The translations under genes were made by a program, and so were the position numbers. Below are positions 17,017 through 25,933 of a DNA stretch of 48,406 nt, in pieces; position 1 is the stretch's first letter, and every line of letters begins with the position of its first letter. This DNA comes from an uncultured Methanobrevibacter sp. (GTDB lineage: Archaea; Methanobacteriota; Methanobacteria; Methanobacteriales; Methanobacteriaceae), in the NCBI RefSeq assembly GCF_902788255.1, contig NZ_CADAJR010000015.1:1-48406 (forward strand), written 5' to 3'. The notes beneath the pieces are model-generated. The model did no database searches and was not told the DNA's origin. It saw nothing but the letters and a program-made list of their open reading frames with translations.

Positions 17017-19533
17017 TTATCTTAACCTGTTGTCTTTCTGGCCAGGGTCTTCTTTGACATCATCGGATGCCTGAGCGAACACTGAAGGCTTGGTGATTTT
17101 ATACAATTGACTTACAATTGACCTTAATTCATCAATATTTCCATTTGATAGGGCGGAATTACCTCTTTGAATCAAATCATTTGCAGCATTTTGATCTATA
17201 AATTCGCCTGAAGATGCAAATTCTAAGAATGTGAACATTATAAGCTCAGTTTCATGTATTTGAGCGAAAATGAACTGCATTTTATCCTTGACATTTGCAA
17301 GCAACTGGTCATTTTTGGTTTCAACCGCATTATCATACATGCCTTTCATCTGTTCGTACAGCACTTTGGTTTGAGGTTCGGCCTTGTCAAGATTTGCCTC
17401 AATATCCGCAATTAACTGGTCAGTCTCGTCCTTAAGTTCATCCCAGGACAGGAGACTGTTGAGAATTATCTCGATATTGTCCAGAATATTGGCGAATTCA
17501 TTAATCCTTTTACTTGCATTGTCCAATGCGTCAGGGTCGGTTTCACTGTTTCTCAGGAAAGTCTCAATGTTGTCGATCATGTTTTCAGATATTATCTGGT
17601 TGAGATAATTTTGAATTTGCATATTGGTTGTGCCTGCAGATTCAGTAAGAATCTTATTGTAACGTGACTTATGTTCCTCAAATCTTTCAATGAGAACGTC
17701 ACGAGACTTTTTCTCGGATGTGATGACCATACCCTCATCAAATTCCTGGTCCAGATATTCAATGTATACGCTGCTTTCAATGTTCATTGATTCATTGATG
17801 GTTACGGACAATTCAATTTCACTGTCCGCCGGCAGGTCCCTTTTAACGTCATTACCTGTTATTTTCAAATGACCAATCAGGGTATTCCTGTCGGCCTTAA
17901 TCATGTTTCCCTGATATAATGGAATATAAACTTCATCTGAGGCATTTCCCCTATGAACCGGGTTGGAAGACTTGTAGGTTTTCCTGAAGTGGAACGGCAG
18001 TTCAGTGGATTTTTCTGCAATGACATCCAGTTCATTTCCAAATTTACCCAATCCGATTGTATGGGACAGTTTTGGCCTGTCGGGAATGATGTCTATTTTA
18101 TACTTGATGGAATTCACACAGTTAGGGGACAGATTGGCAATATTTCCTGAAGAGTCATAAATTTTAATCTGATATATGTTGTAATCGTTTTCGTTTTCAG
18201 CCAGAAGCTGTGTTGTGAAAAATCCGTTTTCGGCAACCGGGATTCTTCCTGATGAATAACCGGTGACGCCGTTTACAAATTCAATTGAGTATCCTTGAGA
18301 TGATCCCTGCGGATTAATGATTTTTCCGCTCACATTGAATTCAATGTCATCCCCTAAAGTCTCATACATCAACTCAACGCTTACAAAGCCTTCATCAGGC
18401 TCTTCATCGGTGACGTGCATAAGTTTTGTTCCGGCATATATTGCAGCACCTCTTGCAACGACGGTTGTAGGGTCGATTGAATATTCCAGTGGAATGTTGA
18501 ATTCCTCGGTCAGTCTTTCATGTATATATGGACTTAGGGTTGAGCCTCCAACAAGGATGATTTTGGTGACATCGGAAATGGACAGGTTCTCATCCTCCAA
18601 AGCTGTGTGACAATGGTTTATGGTACGGTCAACGTAAGGCCTCATTATTTCGTCCAGCTCCTGACGGGTCATGTCATATTCAAAATCGAACACGTCCCCA
18701 TCATCGCTGATGAAGAAGTTTTCAATTTCAACTTCCGCAGTGTCATATGTGGACAAGTCGGTTTTGGCTATTTCGGCCGCCTTTTTCAATTTGGCGAAAT
18801 GCTTCAAGTATTTTTCATTGTCACGGTTGAAATCGGTCAAGCCCAATTCATCATTCAGGGCAGGCACAAATACCTTATCCACAATATCCCAGTCGATAAG
18901 CTTACCTCCCAGGTATGCGTCACCCTGGTTGTTGACGTTGACGATTTCATCCTCGGTCTTTTTCATAATGGATACATCGAATGTACCTCCACCCAAATCG
19001 TAGATTAACCAGAGCTCATTATCTGTTGAATTTCCAAACCCGTATGCCATTGCGGCGGCAGTCGGTTCCTGCAATAATATGACTTCCTTAAAACCAGCCA
19101 GTTCAGCCGCTTCAGTGGTTGCCTGAGTTTGAGGAGCAGTGAAATCAGCAGGAACTGTAATTACAGCTGCACGAAGGTCCTTTTGATACATCTGTTTAAC
19201 TGTGGCCCTCAGATTTTTAAGGATTTCCGCAGACAACTGCACAGGAGTCATTCTCATGCCGCTTTTTTCAAATTCATAAACATGATCGGAACCCATTCTT
19301 AATTTGAATTCGGCAAAACCGTTTTTAGGGTCGGTTGCAATCTTATTTTTTGCCTTATCCCCGACAAAAATGGTTCCATTCTTTTTAATGTAAACTGCTG
19401 ATGCGACAAAATTCTTATTGTCTGTTTTATTTGGAACAACAATAGTGGTGTCCCCGTCAACCTTAGCAATAGAACTTGTGGTTGTACCTAAATCAATACC
19501 GTAATCTATTGTACCTGTATTTTCCTCTACCAT
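17017..19533 (-). CDS. Divergent, extra-long Hsp70 (DnaK-like) protein
   Basis: An 838-residue protein against about 610-640 for DnaK. Residues 1-380 are a full actin-like ATPase: GIDLGTTTSSIAKV, LLQEPTAAAMAYG, LIYDLGGGTFDVSIMK and ILVGGSTLSPYI are all intact, so ATP hydrolysis is expected. The linker and substrate domain are not canonical: the usual DVxPLSLGIE is replaced by FVSVELMYETLG, and two beta-rich segments (390-510, 520-640) follow. Residues 640-838 are a long helical region with coiled-coil character (LLSWDELKDETDQLIADIEA). The partners GrpE-like and J-like are encoded directly upstream. It is therefore a dedicated chaperone or an ATP-driven switch, not the housekeeping DnaK. AAAAAGGTGATATT precedes the ATG. 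Confidence 0.9.
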   Translation of the reverse strand: MVEENTGTIDYGIDLGTTTSSIAKVDGDTTIVVPNKTDNKNFVASAVYIKKNGTIFVGDKAKNKIATDPKNGFAEFKLRMGSDHVYEFEKSGMRMTPVQLSAEILKNLRATVKQMYQKDLRAAVITVPADFTAPQTQATTEAAELAGFKEVILLQEPTAAAMAYGFGNSTDNELWLIYDLGGGTFDVSIMKKTEDEIVNVNNQGDAYLGGKLIDWDIVDKVFVPALNDELGLTDFNRDNEKYLKHFAKLKKAAEIAKTDLSTYDTAEVEIENFFISDDGDVFDFEYDMTRQELDEIMRPYVDRTINHCHTALEDENLSISDVTKIILVGGSTLSPYIHERLTEEFNIPLEYSIDPTTVVARGAAIYAGTKLMHVTDEEPDEGFVSVELMYETLGDDIEFNVSGKIINPQGSSQGYSIEFVNGVTGYSSGRIPVAENGFFTTQLLAENENDYNIYQIKIYDSSGNIANLSPNCVNSIKYKIDIIPDRPKLSHTIGLGKFGNELDVIAEKSTELPFHFRKTYKSSNPVHRGNASDEVYIPLYQGNMIKADRNTLIGHLKITGNDVKRDLPADSEIELSVTINESMNIESSVYIEYLDQEFDEGMVITSEKKSRDVLIERFEEHKSRYNKILTESAGTTNMQIQNYLNQIISENMIDNIETFLRNSETDPDALDNASKRINEFANILDNIEIILNSLLSWDELKDETDQLIADIEANLDKAEPQTKVLYEQMKGMYDNAVETKNDQLLANVKDKMQFIFAQIHETELIMFTFLEFASSGEFIDQNAANDLIQRGNSALSNGNIDELRSIVSQLYKITKPSVFAQASDDVKEDPGQKDNRLR

Positions 19534-19558
19534 ATAATATCACCTTTTTTAATTATTC

Positions 19559-20170
19559 TCAAGAAGAAGGAGAAGTAACAACAACTTCACCGTTTAAGAT
19601 CAGTTCGCCATTGTAGAATATGGACGGTTTAATTGTTTCCGTTATTGTACTTTCTTCGACATTATCATCCGTTTCAAAAACTAAAACATTCAAAGCCATA
19701 CCATCATAATATTTGGAGTTGGTATGGTCCTTTATTACAAATCCGTTGTCTTCTAAAAATTTCAAAACAGCCTTCAGCTGATTTTCAACATATTTAAGGG
19801 GTTTCAGGGAATTGTTAACATTTTTTGTAATGTATGTAATTTCATTGTCCTCAAACTCCTCATTTGATTTTATCATTGATTCTACCCTTTTCAGGTTATT
19901 GTTTGCCTTATAAAATTCAATCCTGTTATTCGCCCTCCATACACGAAGTATAACCTCTTTCATCATGTCCATATCCAAAGAATTGTCCTGAGAATTTTTC
20001 AATTCCCCATTCAATTCAGCGATTTCATATTTAAGAACTTTTAACTCACGCTGCAACTTGGCAACTTCATCATTTTCCTCATTTAACCTATCAATAATAT
20101 AATGATAGTCCCATTTGGAGGATATCCTAAATTCTTCGGGAAATTTTAGCTGACGATTATTGAAAAACAT
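19559..20170 (-). CDS. GrpE-like protein
   Basis: About 203 residues. Residues 20-60 are a coiled coil (LNEENDEVAKLQRELKVLKY), residues 65-135 are helical, and the C-terminal 60 residues have the GrpE beta-domain pattern: a loop with YYDGMALNVLVFE in the place of FDPxxHEAV, then ESTITETIKPSIFYNGELIL, then GEVVVTSPSS as in the GrpE ending LRPAxVxVxx. GrpE is the nucleotide exchange factor of Hsp70, so placing it directly before the hsp70 gene makes sense. Sequence similarity is weak and the assignment rests on layout plus context. The start at 20170 is chosen because GGAGGAGC lies just upstream; longer frames overlap the preceding gene. Confidence 0.6.
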   Translation of the reverse strand: MFFNNRQLKFPEEFRISSKWDYHYIIDRLNEENDEVAKLQRELKVLKYEIAELNGELKNSQDNSLDMDMMKEVILRVWRANNRIEFYKANNNLKRVESMIKSNEEFEDNEITYITKNVNNSLKPLKYVENQLKAVLKFLEDNGFVIKDHTNSKYYDGMALNVLVFETDDNVEESTITETIKPSIFYNGELILNGEVVVTSPSS

Positions 20171-20183
20171 AAGCTCCTCCATA

Positions 20184-21821
20184 TTAAATGAATCCAAGGA
20201 AGTACGCAATTATTGCAAAGATTATTATTATAATAATTATGCACCCGATGGCTCCACCTTTTCCTCCACCGGAACTTGATGAACTGCTTGAACTGGATCC
20301 GAGACTGCTTAAATCAACACCGGAATCCTGTAACTGTTTAATTATTTCTTTTTGTTTTTCTATTTCAGGCAATTGCTCTGTGAAGAATTCCATGTCCTTT
20401 TTAACTTTTTCCCTAACCTCATCGGAGGTGGCGTATATCTGTGCGGTTCTTAAAAAGCCCAGTAACGTAGTCTTATTTCTTATTACCCTATCAATATCGG
20501 ATTCGGATTGGTTAACATATGTAATAACAAAATTGTCCAAGGATAGGGCAAAACCATCAGACAACACTTCCTTATTTGGAGAATCGGAATTATCCAATTC
20601 CCTCTGCATATCTTTAGAATATGTTTTCACATAGGGTAATGATCTATTTTCGACATTTTCAATAAATGAAGTGATCCTTTTATGGATTGCATCATCCTGG
20701 GCAGATGATTTAACGGATTTCATCACCTCTTCCAATTGTTCAAGGTTGTTTTCAATTTCCTGCTTCACTGAAATTGTATAAGCCATTTCAACTAAACCTT
20801 TAAATACCTGTTTAATTTTATCCAAATCAAATCCGTCGAATGAATCTGCTCTGTTTACAATTGAAACATAATATCCTTTAACTGATTTTGCTATATTATC
20901 ACTTAACAATTGGAATTGAGCATCATCACCAAAGTACTGTTGTAGAATGGCGATTTCATCTTTAATACTGGCTAAAAAGCTTTCAATTTTTGGAATATCT
21001 GACTGTTTTTCATATTCATACTTTTCAAACGCTTCAAATTTCTCATTAACGGAGTCATATAGGGAATCAAAAATGCCTTTTAAAGCCTGTTTTTTGGTAA
21101 GCTCATCAAAATCAGAATTTCTAATCAATTCAATGTGTTTGCCAAAATTAGAGTTCTCATGTTTTTCATAATAATCATTAGCGAAGGATGCATTTATGGA
21201 TAAAATTGCGACCGGGAATTGTCTGAAAATATCCTCAACATAATCCTGCTTGATTGTAGGGTCATTCAATTGCTGAACCCTCAATAATGTTAAATTTTTA
21301 AAGTTATCATTTGATAATGTTTTATGCCATTGTTTTAAAGATTCTCTCCAGTAACCCTGACTGGAAGACAAATCTCCCCTAATTTCAGCATCAATAGCCA
21401 TTATGTGATTATATACGGCAAGATTATGTGAAGCATTAGCCGCAGTGGAGGAATTCCAAAGGGATACTGCACCATCAATATCAACTTTTTTCAAAGCCAT
21501 TATTGTTTCGTCTCTTTTATTGCCCAAGTCTTCAGGCCAAAACCAAAACAATTCATCAATAAATCGGCTTCTAGGCTTAGACAATCTATTTTTAGCATTC
21601 TGATAATCTAAAAAATTTGGTTTGGGTTCAATGGGAAAAGCGAGATTATTGTAAACATCCAAACTTTCCGTATTGTCCAAACTATTAAGATTTTTCATAG
21701 CTTCTATTCTACTAAATTCATTGTTTATTTTATTCGGCTTTGCATTGATGGGCAAATTAAAAATTCTAAACCCATTCTGCAAGTATATATTTTTTCCATT
21801 TATTTCATTTGACAGATCCAT
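20184..21821 (-). CDS. J-domain-like protein with C-terminal membrane segment
   Basis: A 545-residue protein. Residues 12-60 (NGFRIFNLPINAKPNKINNE) have the opening pattern of a J domain (Nxfxxlxlpxxaxxxxixxx) but no HPD triad, and are followed by SRFIDELFWFWPED, an aromatic block that I associate with TPR proteins of divergent Hsp70 clusters. The middle (90-480) is helical and charged. A serine/glycine linker leads to a final hydrophobic anchor (AIGCIIIIIIIFAIIAYFLG). It may recruit the Hsp70 to the membrane; without HPD it would not be expected to stimulate ATPase in the usual way. GGAGGGTAATTT precedes the ATG; the gene sits between kinase and GrpE-like genes. Confidence 0.65.
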   Translation of the reverse strand: MDLSNEINGKNIYLQNGFRIFNLPINAKPNKINNEFSRIEAMKNLNSLDNTESLDVYNNLAFPIEPKPNFLDYQNAKNRLSKPRSRFIDELFWFWPEDLGNKRDETIMALKKVDIDGAVSLWNSSTAANASHNLAVYNHIMAIDAEIRGDLSSSQGYWRESLKQWHKTLSNDNFKNLTLLRVQQLNDPTIKQDYVEDIFRQFPVAILSINASFANDYYEKHENSNFGKHIELIRNSDFDELTKKQALKGIFDSLYDSVNEKFEAFEKYEYEKQSDIPKIESFLASIKDEIAILQQYFGDDAQFQLLSDNIAKSVKGYYVSIVNRADSFDGFDLDKIKQVFKGLVEMAYTISVKQEIENNLEQLEEVMKSVKSSAQDDAIHKRITSFIENVENRSLPYVKTYSKDMQRELDNSDSPNKEVLSDGFALSLDNFVITYVNQSESDIDRVIRNKTTLLGFLRTAQIYATSDEVREKVKKDMEFFTEQLPEIEKQKEIIKQLQDSGVDLSSLGSSSSSSSSSGGGKGGAIGCIIIIIIIFAIIAYFLGFI

Positions 21822-21834
21822 AAATTACCCTCCA

Positions 21835-23592
21835 TTAAATTGTAGTGCCGTTTTTTAATATTTTAAGCTTGTTTTTATACCTGTTTTTAATTGTCACATC
21901 AAGCAACATGGCCAACTCCAAAAATGTGCTGGCTTCTTTAGGCTTATTATAAGCATTACTGAACAGCGCTTCCTTTTCCAAAAGTTTAGCATCTTTTTTA
22001 GATAACAAATCAAATGCAAAAGCATAATCATTTTTTATTAGAGTGTTTTCATCAGCTAATTTTTTAAGGTTGAATATACCCTCATCAATGGTATCGGGAT
22101 TTTGCATTAAGATAAAACATTTCCACAACTCCAATTTTGAACCGTATACCGATTTTAATTCAGGGTCCTGATTAAAGGCCTGATTTAAATAATCCACTCC
22201 ACGTTCATAATCTAATGAATTAGAAACCGCCCATAATGCATCTCTAATCAATTCATCAGAGTTCACTTCCGGTTTTTCTTCAATTATTTCCGGCTGCTTT
22301 TGTGAAGGCACTTCACTTATCTCCCCTCCCCCGAAAATCTCCTCAAGATTTTCAGATACGAACGGATTGCTGAGAGAACCTAAATCCGCTTTAAAGGGAG
22401 AATCATCATTTTCAGACACGTCGGATTGATTTTGGTTTTCAAAAACACTCTCAGTACGCACTGATTTATTCGATTGATTGTTTTTTAAAGAAACAGAACC
22501 AATGCTACCAGATTCGTTAGAATGATCGGTTTTTAAAGAAACAGAACCTATGCTACCAGATTCGTTCGAACGGTCGGTTTTTAAAGAAACAGAACCTATG
22601 CTTCCGGAATCATTAGGCTGGTCGGATTCCTTTGCAGTTACAGAAACCCTTTCCGGTTCGGAAGCCTTAGAGTCTTTTTTAATGTCCTCAGATTTGGGAG
22701 CGGATGAATCTTTAGAATTTTCCCATTCGGTAATCGCATCCAAAAGTTCCTTTGCATCCCTATATCTTTTTTCAGGATCGGTTGAAATTGCAGTGAAAAC
22801 GATTTCCTCCAATTTCTCATCACGAACAAGAGGATTATACTCACTAATCGGTTTTGGCTTATTTTTTAACCAACTGCCGGTCATTACATCAAACTCACTA
22901 TCAATAGGATAAGGGAAGTTATCAGTTAAAAGCATGTAAAATGTAACGCCCACAGCAAAAATGTCAGTTGAAGTGTCATCTTTCTTTTCTAGAAATTCGG
23001 GTGCCTTAAAAGCCAGAGTTCCTTTTGCACTTGCATATAAACTTGATGGGTTAACCGCCTTTACCAATCCGAAATCGGTTAATTTTGCTATCGGACAACC
23101 ATCATTATCAAAATCAACCATGATGTTTTGGGGTTTAATGTCTCTATGAATCATTGGAGGATTTTCCGAATGCAGGACATCCAAACCATAACAGATTTGT
23201 TTAATGAGAGTCACTACAATATCCACAGGCATAAATCTGGCGCCGAAGGATTTCCAATACTCATCCAAATCCTTTGAATAGAAATCCATTTCAAAAAATA
23301 CATGACCGTCACCATCATCTGTTGTGAAAATTCCCGCATCATGGACCTTAACAATATTTTTATGGTCAAATTTCGTAAGCAATATTGCCTCTTCCAACAA
23401 TTTTTCTATCGAAGAGGGATTTCCCTTAATGTCCGGTGAATTTTTAAAGATCTTGATTGCACGTCTGTTCTTTAAATACTTGTGTTTTACACGATAAACT
23501 TCACCAAACGCTCCCCCGCCCAGGTATTTTTCAACAATATATTTTCCGTTCAATATACTATTAATTTTTAACATTGTGTTCTGTTCAGACAT
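21835..23592 (-). CDS. Hanks-type Ser/Thr protein kinase with repeat linker and helical tail
   Basis: About 585 residues. The kinase domain (residues about 15-290) is complete: glycine loop YLGGGAFGEVYRV, RAIKIFK with the ATP-binding Lys, MIHRDIKPQNIM, LTDFGLVK, a GTLAFKAPEF activation segment and DIFAVGVTFYMLLT. It should be active in the cytoplasm. Residues about 300-400 form a serine-rich linker with three near-identical 20-residue units around SGSIGSVSLKTD, good candidates for phosphorylation or docking. The rest is helical repeat (TPR-like: DYERGVDYLNQAFNQDPELK). No membrane segment. ATG 23592 is preferred; a GTG at 23610 overlaps the clp gene end, with AGGTGA between. Confidence 0.9.
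   Translation of the reverse strand: MSEQNTMLKINSILNGKYIVEKYLGGGAFGEVYRVKHKYLKNRRAIKIFKNSPDIKGNPSSIEKLLEEAILLTKFDHKNIVKVHDAGIFTTDDGDGHVFFEMDFYSKDLDEYWKSFGARFMPVDIVVTLIKQICYGLDVLHSENPPMIHRDIKPQNIMVDFDNDGCPIAKLTDFGLVKAVNPSSLYASAKGTLAFKAPEFLEKKDDTSTDIFAVGVTFYMLLTDNFPYPIDSEFDVMTGSWLKNKPKPISEYNPLVRDEKLEEIVFTAISTDPEKRYRDAKELLDAITEWENSKDSSAPKSEDIKKDSKASEPERVSVTAKESDQPNDSGSIGSVSLKTDRSNESGSIGSVSLKTDHSNESGSIGSVSLKNNQSNKSVRTESVFENQNQSDVSENDDSPFKADLGSLSNPFVSENLEEIFGGGEISEVPSQKQPEIIEEKPEVNSDELIRDALWAVSNSLDYERGVDYLNQAFNQDPELKSVYGSKLELWKCFILMQNPDTIDEGIFNLKKLADENTLIKNDYAFAFDLLSKKDAKLLEKEALFSNAYNKPKEASTFLELAMLLDVTIKNRYKNKLKILKNGTTI
22484..22620 (-). repeat. 60-bp tandem repeat inside the kinase linker
   Basis: Two full units and a partial third of a 60-base direct repeat (TTTTTAAAGAAACAGAACC ... 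on the plus strand), encoding SGSIGSVSLKTD plus a variable SNE stretch. Units differ at a few positions only, so copy number could change by slippage while keeping the frame. Confidence 0.7.
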
Positions 23593-23606
23593 CTTAAACC
23601 CACATT

Positions 23607-25889
23607 TCACCTTTTAACATTAAAACTTAATTTATTTTCATGTAAACTAACATTAACCTCATTGTCAAAGCTGATTTTCTTTTTAAGAATCAAATCCGCC
23701 AATGGGAACTCAACCATTTTTTCAATGAACTTATCAAGATATTTTACTCCATTTTCCTTATCAAATCCTTTTTTACCTAAAAATTCAAAAACATCATCAT
23801 CAAAAGTTAACCTAATGTGTTTTTCCGAATAAAGCCTATTGGAGAGTTTTTCGATGGCTTTTTTAACCAGGATTTCAAAATCATTAACATCCAGCTGTTT
23901 AAATACGACAAAATCGTCTATCACATCCAACAGGTCTGTTCTGTAAAATCTGTTCAGATTCTTCAATTCCTGATTTTTATCACCGCTCGAGGAGGCTCCA
24001 TAAATCACATGATAATCTCCGGATTCATGAACCAAAAATCCGGTTACTATAAAAATGCAGTTATTGGCTATAATCTCATTGTTCTTTGAATCGACAATAA
24101 TTCCCCTGTCAAACAGCTGCAGCAGAACATCAACCACTTGAGGATGGGCCTTTTCGATGTTGTCAAACAATATGACTGAAGATGGATTGTTCTTAATGTA
24201 ATTTGTCAGAAATCCGCCTTCATCATTATTTTTATATCCGGGAGGGGAACCTATCAGCCTTGTAATTGTTGAACTGTCGCTAAACTCAGAAAGGTCAACC
24301 CTAAGAAATGATCTTGTATTTTCAAATAGAAATTCGGATAAGACTGATGCCGTATACGATTTGCCGACACCTCTTGAACCTAAAAACATGAACACCGCAA
24401 GTGGCCTTTCAATGTCCTGAATGCCTAAAAGGGCTTTTTTAATCCTGTTTGAAATCGTGTTCATCGCCTTTTTCTGACCGATTATTTGGCCGTTGAGGAA
24501 ATCCTCCATATGCTCCAGTTTATCTATTGCAAACGAATAGTCAATGACGGGAATGCCTCTCCAGTCTGAGATAACCGACTTGACATCCTGTTCGGTTACA
24601 CAGTTGTCTGAAATGGAATCCTCAGAAGAGTTGATTTTTGGAATCACCTTTCTGGAGCATGCCTCATCAATAACATCCAATGCCTTATCTGGCAGGTTCC
24701 TATCGATTATGTACTTGACTGACAAGTGCACTGCGGAATTTATTGCCTCATCGGAAATTCTTACATTATGAAACTCCTCATATTTTCCCTTCAGGTGATG
24801 CAAAATGTTAATGACCTCATCGGAGGACGGTTCCTTAACCATGATCGGTTGAAATCTTCTCTCAAAAGCGGATTCCTTTTCAAAATATAACGTGAATTCT
24901 TCCAGAGTGGTTGCTCCGATAATTGATATGTCCCCATTGGCCAATGCGGATTTAAACATGTTTGATGCATCCAAGCTTCCGGAACTGCCGGTTCCGATAA
25001 TGGTATGGGCCTCATCAATGAACAGAATCAGGTTGGGATCCTTTTTAGCCTCATCTATTAAATCGCTGATTTTCTCTTCAAATTCACCGCGATATTTGGT
25101 TCCCGCAATCAAAGAGCCCATATTCAATTCGACAATGGTTTTGCTGTTCATGTTTTTTCCAAGAGTGCCCTTGGATATTTCTATTGCCAATTTTCGAACC
25201 AATGTTGACTTACCGACTCCCGCTTCACCAACAATCAAGGCGTTATTCTTCCCACGCTTATTTAATGTCCTCACCAGTTTCAGCAGTTCTGCGTCCATTC
25301 CAATTACAGGGTCCAGCTTGGATTCCCTTGCAAGTTCAGTCAGGTCAATGCCGTATCTGCTCAGGATGGAATTGGGATCGGGCAATTCCGCAAAGGTCTT
25401 ATTATCAATGGTCTCAAGAATTTCAGTGCGACTAATGCTGAAAAGTTCCAGGGTCTGATTGATGCATTCAATGTCCTCTTCCAAAATCGCTTTCAGCAGG
25501 TGAACCGCACGAAATTCTATCAAGCCTTCAGCAATGGCGATTTTTTGAGCTTTTTTAAACAGGTCTTTTGAATATTCACTTCTGTGAATGACATTACCGT
25601 GATCTGTGAAGGAACCCTGTTCAATATTCAGTCTCAACAGGTGGCGAAACGAGGTCAGTGAAATATCGAAATTGGAAAAGATTCCCTGAATTTCATTACA
25701 TTCCTGTTTAATTGATTGGAATATGCTTGAATCTATTTGTTTCTCATTGGTTTTGAACAGGTTTACGACCTTATCCAAACTGAATATTCCAATCAACAAA
25801 TGTTCGGGTTCGATGAATTCCCTATTTGACATTAAGACTTCTGCCAGGCTTACTTCCCAAATGACATGAACGGAATTAGAAAAGTTCAT
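23607..25889 (-). CDS. Clp/Hsp100 AAA+ ATPase with degenerate second domain
   Basis: About 760 residues in the ClpA/ClpB/ClpC layout. Residues 1-150 are the Clp N-domain (EFIEPEHLLIGIF; EFRAVHLLKAILEED). The first AAA+ domain is complete: GEAGVGKS, ILFIDEAH, and the arginine fingers in AFERRFQPI. There is no M-domain insertion of ClpB type. In the second AAA+ domain Walker A is present (GSRGVGKS) but Walker B reads ILFDNIEKAH instead of DEIEKAH, and the arginine-finger motif NRID is DVID. Hydrolysis by this domain is thus doubtful. No obvious ClpP-binding loop was found. It would unfold or remodel proteins with the Hsp70. GAGAGGGATATT supports ATG 25889. Confidence 0.9.
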   Translation of the reverse strand: MNFSNSVHVIWEVSLAEVLMSNREFIEPEHLLIGIFSLDKVVNLFKTNEKQIDSSIFQSIKQECNEIQGIFSNFDISLTSFRHLLRLNIEQGSFTDHGNVIHRSEYSKDLFKKAQKIAIAEGLIEFRAVHLLKAILEEDIECINQTLELFSISRTEILETIDNKTFAELPDPNSILSRYGIDLTELARESKLDPVIGMDAELLKLVRTLNKRGKNNALIVGEAGVGKSTLVRKLAIEISKGTLGKNMNSKTIVELNMGSLIAGTKYRGEFEEKISDLIDEAKKDPNLILFIDEAHTIIGTGSSGSLDASNMFKSALANGDISIIGATTLEEFTLYFEKESAFERRFQPIMVKEPSSDEVINILHHLKGKYEEFHNVRISDEAINSAVHLSVKYIIDRNLPDKALDVIDEACSRKVIPKINSSEDSISDNCVTEQDVKSVISDWRGIPVIDYSFAIDKLEHMEDFLNGQIIGQKKAMNTISNRIKKALLGIQDIERPLAVFMFLGSRGVGKSYTASVLSEFLFENTRSFLRVDLSEFSDSSTITRLIGSPPGYKNNDEGGFLTNYIKNNPSSVILFDNIEKAHPQVVDVLLQLFDRGIIVDSKNNEIIANNCIFIVTGFLVHESGDYHVIYGASSSGDKNQELKNLNRFYRTDLLDVIDDFVVFKQLDVNDFEILVKKAIEKLSNRLYSEKHIRLTFDDDVFEFLGKKGFDKENGVKYLDKFIEKMVEFPLADLILKKKISFDNEVNVSLHENKLSFNVKR

Positions 25890-25933
25890 AATATCCCTCT
25901 CAAATAGCATCAAATACAATGAATGCTTTTTAA

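Noticed and set aside
18607-19008. Plus-strand frame of 133 codons inside the hsp70 gene
   Set aside because: Antisense shadow of a strongly conserved ATPase domain; the same holds for other long opposite frames at 20188, 22550, 24892 and 13901.
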